Shown: in pieces, positions 9,065-17,229 of the stretch
Position numbering within the stretch: the first letter of the stretch is position 1
Layout of the letters: every line of letters starts with the position of its first letter
NCBI RefSeq assembly: GCF_030068475.1
Contig: NZ_JAQOSP010000141.1
Span: 1 to 64,000, forward strand
DNA: 64,000 nucleotides
Origin: Roseofilum acuticapitatum BLCC-M154
GTDB lineage: Bacteria; Cyanobacteriota; Cyanobacteriia; Cyanobacteriales; Desertifilaceae
Reading direction: 5' to 3'
Notes under the pieces: model-generated
What the model was told of the DNA's origin: nothing
What the model saw: only the letters and a program-made list of their open reading frames with translations
The model's database searches: none
Position numbers and translations under genes: made by a program

Positions 9065-10015
9065 TTACTTTTGAGTTCTGCGTCCTCTAGTTGATGAAGT
9101 GGGTTTTAATTGATTTTTAAGCAACTTAGGAATATCGCTCGGTTTCTCGGCTACGGGAATTTTACCGGCTTGAAAGGCTTCTAACTTGCGATCGCCCATA
9201 TCTGTACTCACCATCGAACCCCGTCCTGCTTTCGTCTCCCTCACCAATAACCGGGAAGCAATTAAGGTGGCAGCATGGCCCTTACGACGGGGTTGGGGGG
9301 CCCGTTGACCCGCTAAATAGGCGACTACCGGTTTATCAATGGCTTCTGTAATATATTGGGCTGCTTGTTCTTCTCCCCCTAGTCCATCAATCTCACCCAC
9401 CAAAACGATCGCATCGGTCTGCTCGTCTTCTTCTAATATTTGTAACCATTGGGCAAAAGAAGATCCTAAAATAGTTTCCCGGCCTAAACCCACTCCTATC
9501 GATTGACCCAATCCGGCTTGACTTAACTCTAGAGCGACCTGATAGGTGAGAGTATCCGCGCAACTGATTAAACCAATGCGGCCGGGAGTATAGCATTGGC
9601 TCGGATGGGTTCCTAACAAGACTTGACCGGGTACAATAATCCCCGGACAATTGGGCCCTAAGACCAAGGTTTCCGTCACTTCCGCTTTCCGCAGCAGTTT
9701 CACCATATCCAGGGGAGGCATTCCAGAGGGAATTAAAATCAGATTGCGAATTCCGGCGGCGATCGCCTCTAGAGACGCATCCAGCATTTCATAGGGCGGT
9801 ACAAAAATCAACGAGGTATCAATTCCCTCCATATGGCTCACGGCCTCTTCCACCAAATCAAAGGTGGGAATCCCTTCAATGTCTTGGCCGCCGTCTCCTG
9901 CGCTCACCCCGGCTACCACATTTGTGCCATACTCCTTCATCAACCGGCCATGGACTCGTCCTAAAGCCTGGTTAATTCCTTGGACTAATACTTTTTGAGT
10001 CTGACTAAAGTTCAT
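9065..10015 (-). CDS. sucD: succinate-CoA ligase alpha subunit (divergent)
   Basis: The 316-residue protein has the CoA-binding Rossmann domain (VLVQGINQALGRVHGRLM) and the ligase domain with LGPNCPGIIVPGQ and the loop RKGHAATLIAS, whose His matches the phospho-histidine site. Several normally invariant stretches differ: GRIGLISCADTLTYQ replaces the usual ...SRSGTLTYE. It lies 32 bases downstream of sucC on the same strand, so the two form an operon making both subunits of the TCA-cycle enzyme that interconverts succinyl-CoA and succinate with ATP formation. A basic tail (TRGRRTQK) extends the C-terminus. Divergent specificity within the acyl-CoA synthetase (NDP-forming) family cannot be excluded. 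Confidence 0.85.
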   Translation of the reverse strand: MNFSQTQKVLVQGINQALGRVHGRLMKEYGTNVVAGVSAGDGGQDIEGIPTFDLVEEAVSHMEGIDTSLIFVPPYEMLDASLEAIAAGIRNLILIPSGMPPLDMVKLLRKAEVTETLVLGPNCPGIIVPGQVLLGTHPSQCYTPGRIGLISCADTLTYQVALELSQAGLGQSIGVGLGRETILGSSFAQWLQILEEDEQTDAIVLVGEIDGLGGEEQAAQYITEAIDKPVVAYLAGQRAPQPRRKGHAATLIASRLLVRETKAGRGSMVSTDMGDRKLEAFQAGKIPVAEKPSDIPKLLKNQLKPTSSTRGRRTQK

Positions 10016-10047
10016 GGGTCATTCTGGCACTTAGTTTTACAGAATAC

Positions 10048-11271
10048 TTACAGCTTACTGGGAGCTAAAGTCGCTTTAATCGCTGCTTCTAGGTCTTCGA
10101 TCCAGGTGATTTGGAATTGAGCCAATCGTTCGGCGATCGCCGGACTCAAGGGATCTCCTACCAATCTGAGGATAATGGGGATGGGGTCATAGGCAGGCGA
10201 TCTCGATCGCTGTTCTAATACTTTCAGAATCGTCTCAGCAATGCGATCGCTCGGCGTTAAGCCACTCATCAAATTCACCAGTATAACCTCCACTGGATCT
10301 TGATCGAGTACCAACTCCAACCCCCGATCAATGCGCTCGCAGAATTGATCCGCCAACCATCCCCCTTGAAAATCACCGGCAATTTCCAAGCACCGGGCTG
10401 GATTGCCACCGCTACTATAGATTAGATCCAGGGTAGCCATCATCAGTCCTGTTCCATTCGATAACACACCGATCGTGCCCTCTAAATCCATGAGATGGAA
10501 GTCCAAATCTTTAACCCTATCGGGTTTCTGGGGGCGATAATGCCACTCATCCCTGGCGCGATCGCCATTATTGTCGAATATCGACCCAGGAGCATGAACC
10601 GATCCGGGGGCATGTTGATGCAATAGCTCCATCACATCCGGATGGCGACTTAAGGCTTCATCATTCACCGTTACCTTACCATCTAAAGCCATTACACTAC
10701 CATCTGGACTCACTCCCAAAGGATTAATCTCAACCACATCCAGGTCTTTATCCACAAATAACCGATACATTTTTTCAATAATCTGACTCACCGATTGAAT
10801 TAAGCGTCCTTGAAGTCCCATCTTCAACACCAAGCGGCGAGCATAAAAGGGTGAAAAGCTCCGATCCACCACCACCACTTGCATGTGTTCCATCACCGCA
10901 TCGAGATCGACCCCTCCTTTATTCGACCCTAATAGTACCGGTCGTCTCGCATGGGTATCCAAAACCACTGCTAAATACAACTCGCGATCGGCATTATATT
11001 TAGCCTCAGCCAGAATCACATCCGGATAATCACCCATAATGGGTAAATTCACAATTGCTTGGGCTGCCGCCACCGCATCAATCGTATTTTCGGCAAATTT
11101 CACCCCTCCAGCCTTACCTCGACCCCCAGCCCGCACTTGGGATTTTAGGACTACGGGATAGGGAATCTTCAATCCCTTCAAGTCTGCCGGATGGTTGATG
11201 CACTGAGACGGCAAGATGGGAATACCAATCTGGGCAAATAGTTCCTTAGCCTGATACTCTAATAAATCCAT
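10048..11271 (-). CDS. sucC: succinate-CoA ligase beta subunit
   Basis: The 407-residue ATP-grasp protein begins MDLLEYQAKELF, the canonical start of SucC, at ATG 11271; a longer TTG start at 11292 is unlikely. The glycine-rich nucleotide loop (RAGGRGKAGGVKFA), the VVEINPLGV metal-binding strand and the C-terminal ligase domain (LSNGTGLMMATLDLI, then VNLMSGLTPSDRIAETI) are all present. It pairs with the downstream sucD and acts in the cytoplasmic TCA cycle. Many SucC sequences have GG where this has LSG in the late loop, so the sequence is somewhat divergent. It is divergently arranged from the ECF sigma gene across a 160-base spacer. Confidence 0.88.
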   Translation of the reverse strand: MDLLEYQAKELFAQIGIPILPSQCINHPADLKGLKIPYPVVLKSQVRAGGRGKAGGVKFAENTIDAVAAAQAIVNLPIMGDYPDVILAEAKYNADRELYLAVVLDTHARRPVLLGSNKGGVDLDAVMEHMQVVVVDRSFSPFYARRLVLKMGLQGRLIQSVSQIIEKMYRLFVDKDLDVVEINPLGVSPDGSVMALDGKVTVNDEALSRHPDVMELLHQHAPGSVHAPGSIFDNNGDRARDEWHYRPQKPDRVKDLDFHLMDLEGTIGVLSNGTGLMMATLDLIYSSGGNPARCLEIAGDFQGGWLADQFCERIDRGLELVLDQDPVEVILVNLMSGLTPSDRIAETILKVLEQRSRSPAYDPIPIILRLVGDPLSPAIAERLAQFQITWIEDLEAAIKATLAPSKL

Positions 11272-11431
11272 ATAAAATTCGGGGTTAGACAAGATGGTAG
11301 CTTCGTAATCTTTGATTTTATCTAGAATTTAAATCTCTAGAATTTTCAGTTTATCACTGACCCGATTGAACCTTCTGTCCCTCCCCATAGTCTAAACATA
11401 CAGAAATCACTAATGACGAGGAACGGGTTGC

Positions 11432-12028
11432 GTGGCTGCTAGACTAGCTCATGTTTGGGACTCTCATCAGAGCAATGGCGATTCTGAATCCCAATTAAAT
11501 GATTCAGAATTAGTTCGTCGATGTGTTCAGGGAGATCCCCAGAGCTATCGCCTATTATACCGCCGTTATCAATCCCCAGTGCGCTCTACCCTCTATCAAC
11601 TCTGTGGGTCATCCTATCTAGATGATGGGGTTCAGGAGGTCTTTTTACGGGTTTGGAAAGGACTACCGAAGTTTCGGAAAACGGCCAAGTTTTCCACTTG
11701 GCTTTACCGAATTACTTGTAATGTAGCCTTCGATCGCCGGCGACAATTAGCTCAACAGCATCAATTGTCCTTGAGGGTGGATCTTCCATCTGTGTCTGAA
11801 GACACATCTGATTTAATGCAATTGCATTACCAAGATTTGGTGCGTCGGGGTCTAGAACATTTGAGCTGGGAACATCGCACTGTGGTGGTTTTGCATGATT
11901 TGGAAGATATGCCCCAAAAGGAAATTGCCCAGGTTTTAGAGATCCCTTTGGGAACGGTGAAATCGAGGTTATTTCACGGTCGAGCAGCCATGCGTCAGTT
12001 TTTGGAAGAACAGGGAGTGCAATTATGA
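11432..12028 (+). CDS. ECF-type RNA polymerase sigma factor
   Basis: The 198-residue protein contains sigma region 2 (LLYRRYQSPVRSTLYQL to FSTWLYRITCNVAFDRRR) and region 4 (WEHRTVVVLHDLEDMPQKEIAQVLEIPLGTVKSRLFHGR), the two domains of extracytoplasmic-function sigma factors. Translation starts at GTG 11432, preceded by GAGG. Its stop overlaps the next gene's start (ATGA), and that gene encodes a single-span membrane protein of anti-sigma type. A Spy-like periplasmic protein follows, so the three genes look like an envelope-stress regulon. Confidence 0.92.
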   Translation: MAARLAHVWDSHQSNGDSESQLNDSELVRRCVQGDPQSYRLLYRRYQSPVRSTLYQLCGSSYLDDGVQEVFLRVWKGLPKFRKTAKFSTWLYRITCNVAFDRRRQLAQQHQLSLRVDLPSVSEDTSDLMQLHYQDLVRRGLEHLSWEHRTVVVLHDLEDMPQKEIAQVLEIPLGTVKSRLFHGRAAMRQFLEEQGVQL

Positions 12029-12429
12029 AGCCAATCGATTCTTGCTCTTCATCGAGTGAGTCGGGAAAAGACGATCGCCTAGTAGAGTTTCTACATCAAT
12101 ACCGGCCTTGTCCTCCACCGGAAGCTAAGGGACTCGAAGACCAGATTCTGCAAGAGATCCAGAGCCTTCATCCGGAAAGTCCTAGGGGTCAGAGAAGGAG
12201 AAAGGTATGGTTCTTCGGGGCGATCGCCGCTAGTCTAATTTTGGGGATCGGTGGATATGCTCGCTGGTCTACCCAAATGGCCAGCCAACCCCTATCTGAA
12301 GAAGAAATAGCGTCATTAGATCGATTTTTGCAAACCACTTGGGAGGGGACGGTGAGTCCCTCTAACCAAGAGTCTGCCTGGGTTGAAGATCCTTGGTTTC
12401 TACAGGAATCTTTCCCATCCACCAATTAG
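12025..12429 (+). CDS. putative single-span membrane anti-sigma factor
   Basis: The 134-residue protein has a soluble N-terminal part of about 60 residues with a charged helix (GKDDRLVEFLHQYRPCPPPEAKGLEDQIL is its extent, residues about 13-42), one membrane segment at about 66-82 and a short extracytoplasmic tail. Size, topology and the 4-base overlap with the sigma gene are those of ECF anti-sigma factors, which hold the sigma factor at the membrane until an envelope signal releases it. No zinc-binding HxxxCxxC motif is visible, so it is not of the ZAS class. Function is inferred from context. Confidence 0.72.
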   Translation: MKPIDSCSSSSESGKDDRLVEFLHQYRPCPPPEAKGLEDQILQEIQSLHPESPRGQRRRKVWFFGAIAASLILGIGGYARWSTQMASQPLSEEEIASLDRFLQTTWEGTVSPSNQESAWVEDPWFLQESFPSTN

Positions 12430-12459
12430 TTATTCATTCAATTGAAGAGGTCTTTCAAG

Positions 12460-13083
12460 ATGATGTCGGTTAAACCTATGTCTATCACTCGTGTTTGTGC
12501 GGTTACCTTAAGTGTTTTGATGTTGGGTGCGGGGATGGCGGAAGCTAAACCCCGTGGCAATTGGGAGAATCGGGGATTGGGTCAGGAAGTGGCTGCTGCT
12601 CGCAGTAATGGCAATTCCGGTAACTGGGATCGTAGCGTGTTAGACGGGCAAAGTAATGGGGAGAGTCAAGGAATAAGGGTGAGTCAACGGGGAGGAGGCC
12701 AGCGTGGAGGAGGTCAGCGCGGGCCGGGGGGATTGATGCAGAATTTGAATCTGTCGGAACAACAGCAACAGCAAATTCAAGCGATTCGAGACCGCTATGA
12801 ATCGCAATTTGAACAAAATCGCAATGCGATGGAGCAAGCTCGCGAGCAGTTGCGGACGTTAATGACGGGAAATGCCAATGATAGCCAAATTCGCGCCCAA
12901 CATCAGCAGGTGCAACAGTTGGCTCAACAAATGGGTAATCTTCATTTTGAGAGCATGATGGAAATTCGCAATGTGCTGGATGATACTCAACGGCAACAGT
13001 TTGGTGAGATGATGAATCAAAGACGCGATCGCTTTGGTTCTGGCTCAGAAAATGGCCCTGGGAATCGTCGGGGAAATCGATAG
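12460..13083 (+). CDS. periplasmic Spy/CpxP-like helical protein
   Basis: The start at ATG 12460 is set by the Shine-Dalgarno AAGAGG at 12,445-12,450. The product has a signal peptide (to about AEA), a Gly/Asn/Arg-rich low-complexity linker with repeated GGGQRGGG, then an all-helical core (NLSEQQQQQIQAIRDRYE ... LTD-type LDDTQRQQFGEMM). This layout, with a Gln-rich helix and a closing DDTQRQQF motif, is that of the heavy-metal/stress-responsive Spy, CpxP and ZraP proteins. It follows the sigma/anti-sigma pair by 30 bases, so it may be the periplasmic sensor or the main target of the sigma factor. Exact role unknown. Confidence 0.72.
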   Translation: MMSVKPMSITRVCAVTLSVLMLGAGMAEAKPRGNWENRGLGQEVAAARSNGNSGNWDRSVLDGQSNGESQGIRVSQRGGGQRGGGQRGPGGLMQNLNLSEQQQQQIQAIRDRYESQFEQNRNAMEQAREQLRTLMTGNANDSQIRAQHQQVQQLAQQMGNLHFESMMEIRNVLDDTQRQQFGEMMNQRRDRFGSGSENGPGNRRGNR

Positions 13084-13256
13084 GGATTGAGGTTGAATCC
13101 TGAATAATGAATAGAAGGTGAGTTATCAGAAGAATGGGTCTAAAACCCCGTCCTTCTAGGACGGCTTTGTATTAGAGAGAGAGAGCTTCTCTCTCTCTCT
13201 CTCTACACCATCAATAGAATTTGTACTAAAATAGTCAGCATAATGCGTAAGTCACC

Positions 13257-14432
13257 ATGCTAGTCCTCGAATCAAAACTAAAAGGAAGAACAGAGCAGTA
13301 CAACCTCATTGAAGAGGCGATCCGGACTGCTCTGTTTTGTCGTAATAAAGCTTTGAGATATTGGATGGACAATTATGGTACAGATAAATACGACTTAAAC
13401 AAATACATGCCTTTCTTGGCAAAAGAATTTAGTTTTGCTAAGAAACTCAATTCTCAAGCAAGGCAAGCCAGTGCAGAAAGAGCCTGGTCTGCGATTAGTC
13501 GATTCTTGGATAACTGCAAGAAGAAAGTATCAGGTAAGAAAGGGTATCCGAAATTTAAGAAGCATGGTCATTCAGTTGAATATAAAACAACAGGATGGAA
13601 GCTGAGTGAAGATCGGAAATACTTAACTTTGACTGATGGCTTCAAGATTGGCAGATTAAAATTAGTCGGCAGTCGCGATCTAAACTTCTACCCCATTGAG
13701 AAAATTAAGCGCATCAGATTAATTCGCCGTGCCGATGGGTATTATGCTCAGTTCTGTGTAGATATTGAGCGTAAAGAAGAAATAGAGCCAACACATACAA
13801 CGATTGGTTTAGACGTTGGACTTAATCATTTTTATACGGATTCAAAAGGTCAGGTCATTGAGAATCCTAGATACCTTAGAAAATCAGAGCTACAACTCAA
13901 AAAGTTGCAGCGTAAAGTTTCTAAAAGGGAAAAGGGATCTGCTAATCGCCGCCAAGCCATTAAGCGGTTAGCTAAAAAACATTTGCAAATAAGTAGGCAG
14001 CGTAAAGACTTTGCGGTAAAGACTGCAAGGTGCGTAGTTCGATCTAACGATCTGATTGCCTATGAAGACTTGCAAGTGCGGAATATGATTAAGAATCACA
14101 AGCTGGCTAAGTCAATCACTGATGCAAGCTGGTCAATGTTTCGCCAATGGGTTGAGTATTTTGGCAAGGTGTTTGGTAGGATGACTATTGCAGTGCCTCC
14201 CCAATATACCAGTCAGAATTGTTCAAATTGCGGTAAGCAAATTGTCAAAACATTGAGTCAAAGAACGCATTGCTGCGGGCATTGTGGTACTGTACTAGAC
14301 CGTGACCACAATGCGGCTCTAAATATCTTAGCTAGTGGGCTAAATAGGGTAGGGCATACCCAAATTCACGCCTGTGGAGAGAACGACCTCTGTCAAGTAG
14401 ATGCAAGTCTGCTGGGTAAGTTGTCTCGCTGA
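13257..14432 (+). CDS. tnpB: TnpB RNA-guided endonuclease
   Basis: The 391-residue protein is near full family length. It has the N-terminal wedge/helical region, then a RuvC fold with catalytic residues D186 (TTIGLDVGL), E270 (LIAYEDLQV) and D350 (DRDHNAALN). A zinc ribbon C322-x2-C325 ... C340-x2-C343 (CSNCGK, CGHCG) is inserted before the last motif. No frameshift is seen, so it is probably active. TnpB cuts DNA next to a short target motif under guidance of an RNA made from the element's right end, and so favours retention of the element. No tnpA is present. Confidence 0.93.
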   Translation: MLVLESKLKGRTEQYNLIEEAIRTALFCRNKALRYWMDNYGTDKYDLNKYMPFLAKEFSFAKKLNSQARQASAERAWSAISRFLDNCKKKVSGKKGYPKFKKHGHSVEYKTTGWKLSEDRKYLTLTDGFKIGRLKLVGSRDLNFYPIEKIKRIRLIRRADGYYAQFCVDIERKEEIEPTHTTIGLDVGLNHFYTDSKGQVIENPRYLRKSELQLKKLQRKVSKREKGSANRRQAIKRLAKKHLQISRQRKDFAVKTARCVVRSNDLIAYEDLQVRNMIKNHKLAKSITDASWSMFRQWVEYFGKVFGRMTIAVPPQYTSQNCSNCGKQIVKTLSQRTHCCGHCGTVLDRDHNAALNILASGLNRVGHTQIHACGENDLCQVDASLLGKLSR

Positions 14433-14470
14433 ATCAGGAATCCCCGTCACTTCAGTGCGGGGAGTGTCAA
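14330..14470 (+). ncRNA. putative right-end omega RNA scaffold of TnpB
   Basis: In IS605-type elements the guide RNA overlaps the 3' end of tnpB and finishes in the right-end hairpin. Here the hairpin at 14,442-14,462 and the terminal GTGTCAA match that layout, so bases from 14,471 onward (TTCCGTGCCCGGAAAC...) would act as the guide. The 5' boundary is a guess; the existence of the RNA is inference from the family. Confidence 0.45.
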
Positions 14471-14940
14471 TTCCGTGCCCGGAAACACCAGTTTATATCA
14501 TCGGTTCGAGTTTTGGGGGATTAACGGCGGCTTGGTTAGGACAACTTTATCCTCAAGTGCAGGGGTTAGTTTTACTGGCTCCTGCCTTTGAATTTTATGG
14601 CTATTGGGTGACTCAATTTATCGAGTCTGACCGGCAAGAATGGCAAAAACAAGGCTATTGGCCCGTCTATCATTATGGAGAAAAGCGATCGCTCCCCCTA
14701 CACTACGGCTTCATCTCCGATTTGCTTCAATATCCATCTTCTGCGCTCACCCGTGCCATTCCCACCCTAATTTTCCATGGCTTAAACGATGAAGTGATTC
14801 CCATTCAACAGAGTCGAGACTATGCTCAGAGCCGACCTTGGGTCAAGTTAATCGAATTAGAGAGCGATCATGGTTTAGGCGATCGAGTGCCCCAAATTTG
14901 CCTAGGTATTCAAGATTTTTTAGCGGAAATTGCTGTCTGA
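14471..14940 (+). pseudogene. 5'-truncated YqiA-like alpha/beta hydrolase
   Basis: Immediately after the tnpB element an open frame encodes the C-terminal two thirds of a small esterase of YqiA type. The nucleophile elbow IGSSFGGLTAAWLG, the acid region FHGLNDEVIP and the base region ELESDHGLGD are all kept. The first roughly 60-70 residues, including the expected N-terminal LHGF oxyanion motif, are missing and are not found on the left side of the element. The loss therefore involved a deletion and not a simple insertion. The frame continues into tnpB-end sequence (ATG at 14,401), so a fused product is possible but unlikely to be functional. Confidence 0.7.
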
Positions 14941-15003
14941 CCCGGAGCAAAATTTGATATGCTGATCCCATCTTCAGCACTACTTCTGAGTGAGTTTAAG
15001 TCT

Positions 15004-16146
15004 ATGTTGTCTTTCATCCGTCCGGCGATCGCCCAACTGAATGCCTATCAACCCCACCCAGGAGACATCATTGGCACTCATCCCCAGACCTTAGATCGAC
15101 TCGATACCAATGAAAGCGCCAACGATTTACCCGAAGATCTCAAACAGAAATTAGCCCAACTTTATCTTCATCCCCTAGAAGCTAATCGCTATCCCGATGG
15201 CAGTCATCACCAATTAAAACAGGCCATCTGTGAATATGCCAACGAATCCGCCCAAATTGTGCCAGAACCAGCCCTTTCCCCCACTCAAATTTGCCTCGGC
15301 AATGGCTCCGATGAACTGATTCGCTCGATCCTCATGGCCACTTGCTTAGGGGAGAGAGCGGCCATTTTAACCGCTAATCCCACCTTCTCCATGTATGGAA
15401 TTTTAGCCCAAACCCTAGGTATTCCCGTCATGAGCGTCGATCGCCATCCCCAAACCTTTGAAACCGATCTAGAAGCAGCTCAAAAAGCCATAGAATCAGA
15501 GACTTCAGTCCCCATCCGGGTGGTGTTTATGGTACATCCCAACTCCCCCACCGGTAACCCCCTCACCTCCGCAGAAATCCAATGGCTAAAACAACTGCCT
15601 CCAGAAATCTTGGTCGTAATTGATGAAGCCTATTTTGAATTTAGTCAACACACCCTCGTCCCAGAATTAGCTCAACATCCTAACTGGGTGATATTACGCA
15701 CCTTCTCCAAAGCCTTTCGGTTAGCCTCCCATCGCGTTGGCTATGCAATCGGTCACCCTGAATTCATTAATGCTCTCGAAAAAGTGCGATTGCCTTATAA
15801 CTTACCGACTTTTTCTCAACTCGCGGCCCTTTTGGTACTCCAGAACCGTAAATCGATTCTTAGCACCATTGATGCCCTGTTACAACAAAGAGAAGAACTC
15901 AATGAAAAACTCAATCAACTTTCTCTACTCAAAGTTTGGCCCAGTCGCGGGAATTTTCTCTATGCTCGGCTAAATTCTACCAGCCAACTGACCCATGCAG
16001 AAATTGGCGATCGCCTCAAAACCCAAGGCACTCTCATCCGCCATACCGGAGGAGGACTGAGGATCACCATTGGTAATTCTGATGAAAATCAACGCACCTA
16101 CCAAAGACTCCATCACCTTTTAACCTCCACTGCCATCCCTAACTGA
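15004..16146 (+). CDS. hisC: histidinol-phosphate aminotransferase
   Basis: This PLP-dependent class I/II aminotransferase has the HisC features LDTNESAND near the N-terminus, NRYPDGSHHQLKQAI, the HPNSPTGNPL loop, VVIDEAYFEF and the PLP lysine in RTFSKAFRLASHRVGY. It transfers an amino group from glutamate to imidazole-acetol phosphate in histidine synthesis. ATG 15,004 (start MLSFIRPAI) gives 380 residues, the usual length. An upstream in-frame ATG at 14,959, preceded by GGAG, would add 15 residues and cannot be ruled out. No other his gene is nearby, as is usual in cyanobacteria. Confidence 0.93.
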   Translation: MLSFIRPAIAQLNAYQPHPGDIIGTHPQTLDRLDTNESANDLPEDLKQKLAQLYLHPLEANRYPDGSHHQLKQAICEYANESAQIVPEPALSPTQICLGNGSDELIRSILMATCLGERAAILTANPTFSMYGILAQTLGIPVMSVDRHPQTFETDLEAAQKAIESETSVPIRVVFMVHPNSPTGNPLTSAEIQWLKQLPPEILVVIDEAYFEFSQHTLVPELAQHPNWVILRTFSKAFRLASHRVGYAIGHPEFINALEKVRLPYNLPTFSQLAALLVLQNRKSILSTIDALLQQREELNEKLNQLSLLKVWPSRGNFLYARLNSTSQLTHAEIGDRLKTQGTLIRHTGGGLRITIGNSDENQRTYQRLHHLLTSTAIPN

Positions 16147-16705
16147 GTAATCGAGCCTCATGAACGGTGTCTGGAAAAACGCCAACCATGAGGGCAAAGG
16201 CTTCATCTGGTGTACTAGAGACCGTTTTAGCACCAAAAAATCCCTCAAAATTCTGAAGAATTTTTTGCGCCCGTTTGACAGAAACACTATCACTCGTAAT
16301 GCCATGGAGAAGACGAGTCCACTGAATGCGAGTTAAATAAGCTTGGTACAATTCTTCTGGACTTTGGGGAAGGACTAACTCCAGATTACCCATCGGTAAA
16401 CAGCCATGGCAATCTGAATCACAGATACCACCCACAGCAGCCCCAGGACCGGCAAATTCTGAATGACAGCGCTTATAGACAATCAGTCCATTACGACGCT
16501 TCTTACTAACGATCCAAACTTTTCCTGATTTCAATTGACTCAAAGAATCGGGATCTGGCATCTCTACCATTGTTTGACTAAGTTTTCGAGCATGAGATCG
16601 ATGGTGTGGACAATTCTCCTGAACCGACTGGACTCCCCTATGTGAAGTCAAGTCTGGTGTTGGAGAAGGAGAGGATTGGTAGCAGTTTAGATGATTGCTA
16701 TCCAT
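16139..16705 (-). CDS. hypothetical protein, Cys-rich centre
   Basis: I do not recognise this 188-residue protein. It has a disordered-looking, Ser/Pro/His-rich N-terminus of about 45 residues, a central strand region (KVWIVSKKRRNGLIVYKRC) and a cluster of cysteines (C-x-x-D-C-H-G-C). The C-terminal helical part contains SPEELYQAYLTRIQWTRLLHG. The cysteine cluster could bind a metal. Its 3' end overlaps the end of hisC by 8 bases, convergently. No signal peptide or membrane segment is seen. The coherent composition and the length support a real gene. Confidence 0.6.
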   Translation of the reverse strand: MDSNHLNCYQSSPSPTPDLTSHRGVQSVQENCPHHRSHARKLSQTMVEMPDPDSLSQLKSGKVWIVSKKRRNGLIVYKRCHSEFAGPGAAVGGICDSDCHGCLPMGNLELVLPQSPEELYQAYLTRIQWTRLLHGITSDSVSVKRAQKILQNFEGFFGAKTVSSTPDEAFALMVGVFPDTVHEARLLS

Positions 16706-17229
16706 TTGCGATCATAATCGGTTAAGTTCACAAGAGGTGATAAGAAAGAAAAAGAGTAGGAGATTGGATTGGATGGTTATGGATCATCCGAATGGATTCC
16801 GAAACAAACCCAGTTTAAGTGCATTAACTCTACCTGGCAACAGCGAGTGAGTCCCCTAGGTTCAGAAAATAGATCGTCATCTCCGCTATCTTTACCGATT
16901 GCAGCCCTGTATTCAGGATTCGATTAACTCAAAGCTGCTTATCTGTTGTCGATCTCGATCGCTGGTGCAGTTGCAGAATCAATATTTTGATAGGTATTGT
17001 TAAAATTATCGAATCTTCTTTTCAGTATAAATCCTATAGTGAGTCCCTCCCTTAACTTCATCAAAACTTCATAAAACTCGGCAAAAGAGGGCACAATTGC
17101 AAAGATTTAAAGAAGTTTAGGGGTTAACTCTACCCAAAGCCTAGACGCTTGACTTACGATGAAGGAAGTATAAGCACACACCGGCATCAAATTGAATCCG
17201 TCTCACATAATGATAAGACGATAAGTATC
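16706..17229 (+). promoter_or_regulatory. 524-base spacer with direct repeats before the sugar transferase
   Basis: No gene is supported here. At 17,054-17,061 and 17,065-17,072 the octamer AACTTCAT is repeated with an 11-base period, followed by a partial third copy (AACT at 17,075). That is one helical turn apart, as for binding sites of OmpR/PhoB-type response regulators. The reading frame of the downstream gene is open back to a TTG at 17,149, but composition changes at the ATG at 17,230. The site is a prediction. Confidence 0.35.

Larger units (their letters stand above)
13148..14470 (+). mobile_element. IS200/IS605-type tnpB-only insertion element
   Basis: The left end carries a perfect 7-bp stem with a 3-base loop (CCGTCCTTCTAGGACGG, 13,148-13,164), followed by an (AG)n/(CT)n hairpin at 13,174-13,204. 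The right end has the hairpin CCCCG-CACT / AGTG-CGGGG at 14,442-14,462 and closes with GTGTCAA at 14,470. Between them lies one intact tnpB and no tnpA, as in IS1341-type elements that need a transposase in trans. The exact left boundary could lie slightly further left (13,118-13,148). It joins directly to a truncated hydrolase gene on the right. Confidence 0.8.

Noticed and set aside
14401-14470. The longer hydrolase start at 14,401
   Set aside because: These codons overlap the end of tnpB and its right-end hairpin in another frame; they are element sequence, not native hydrolase.
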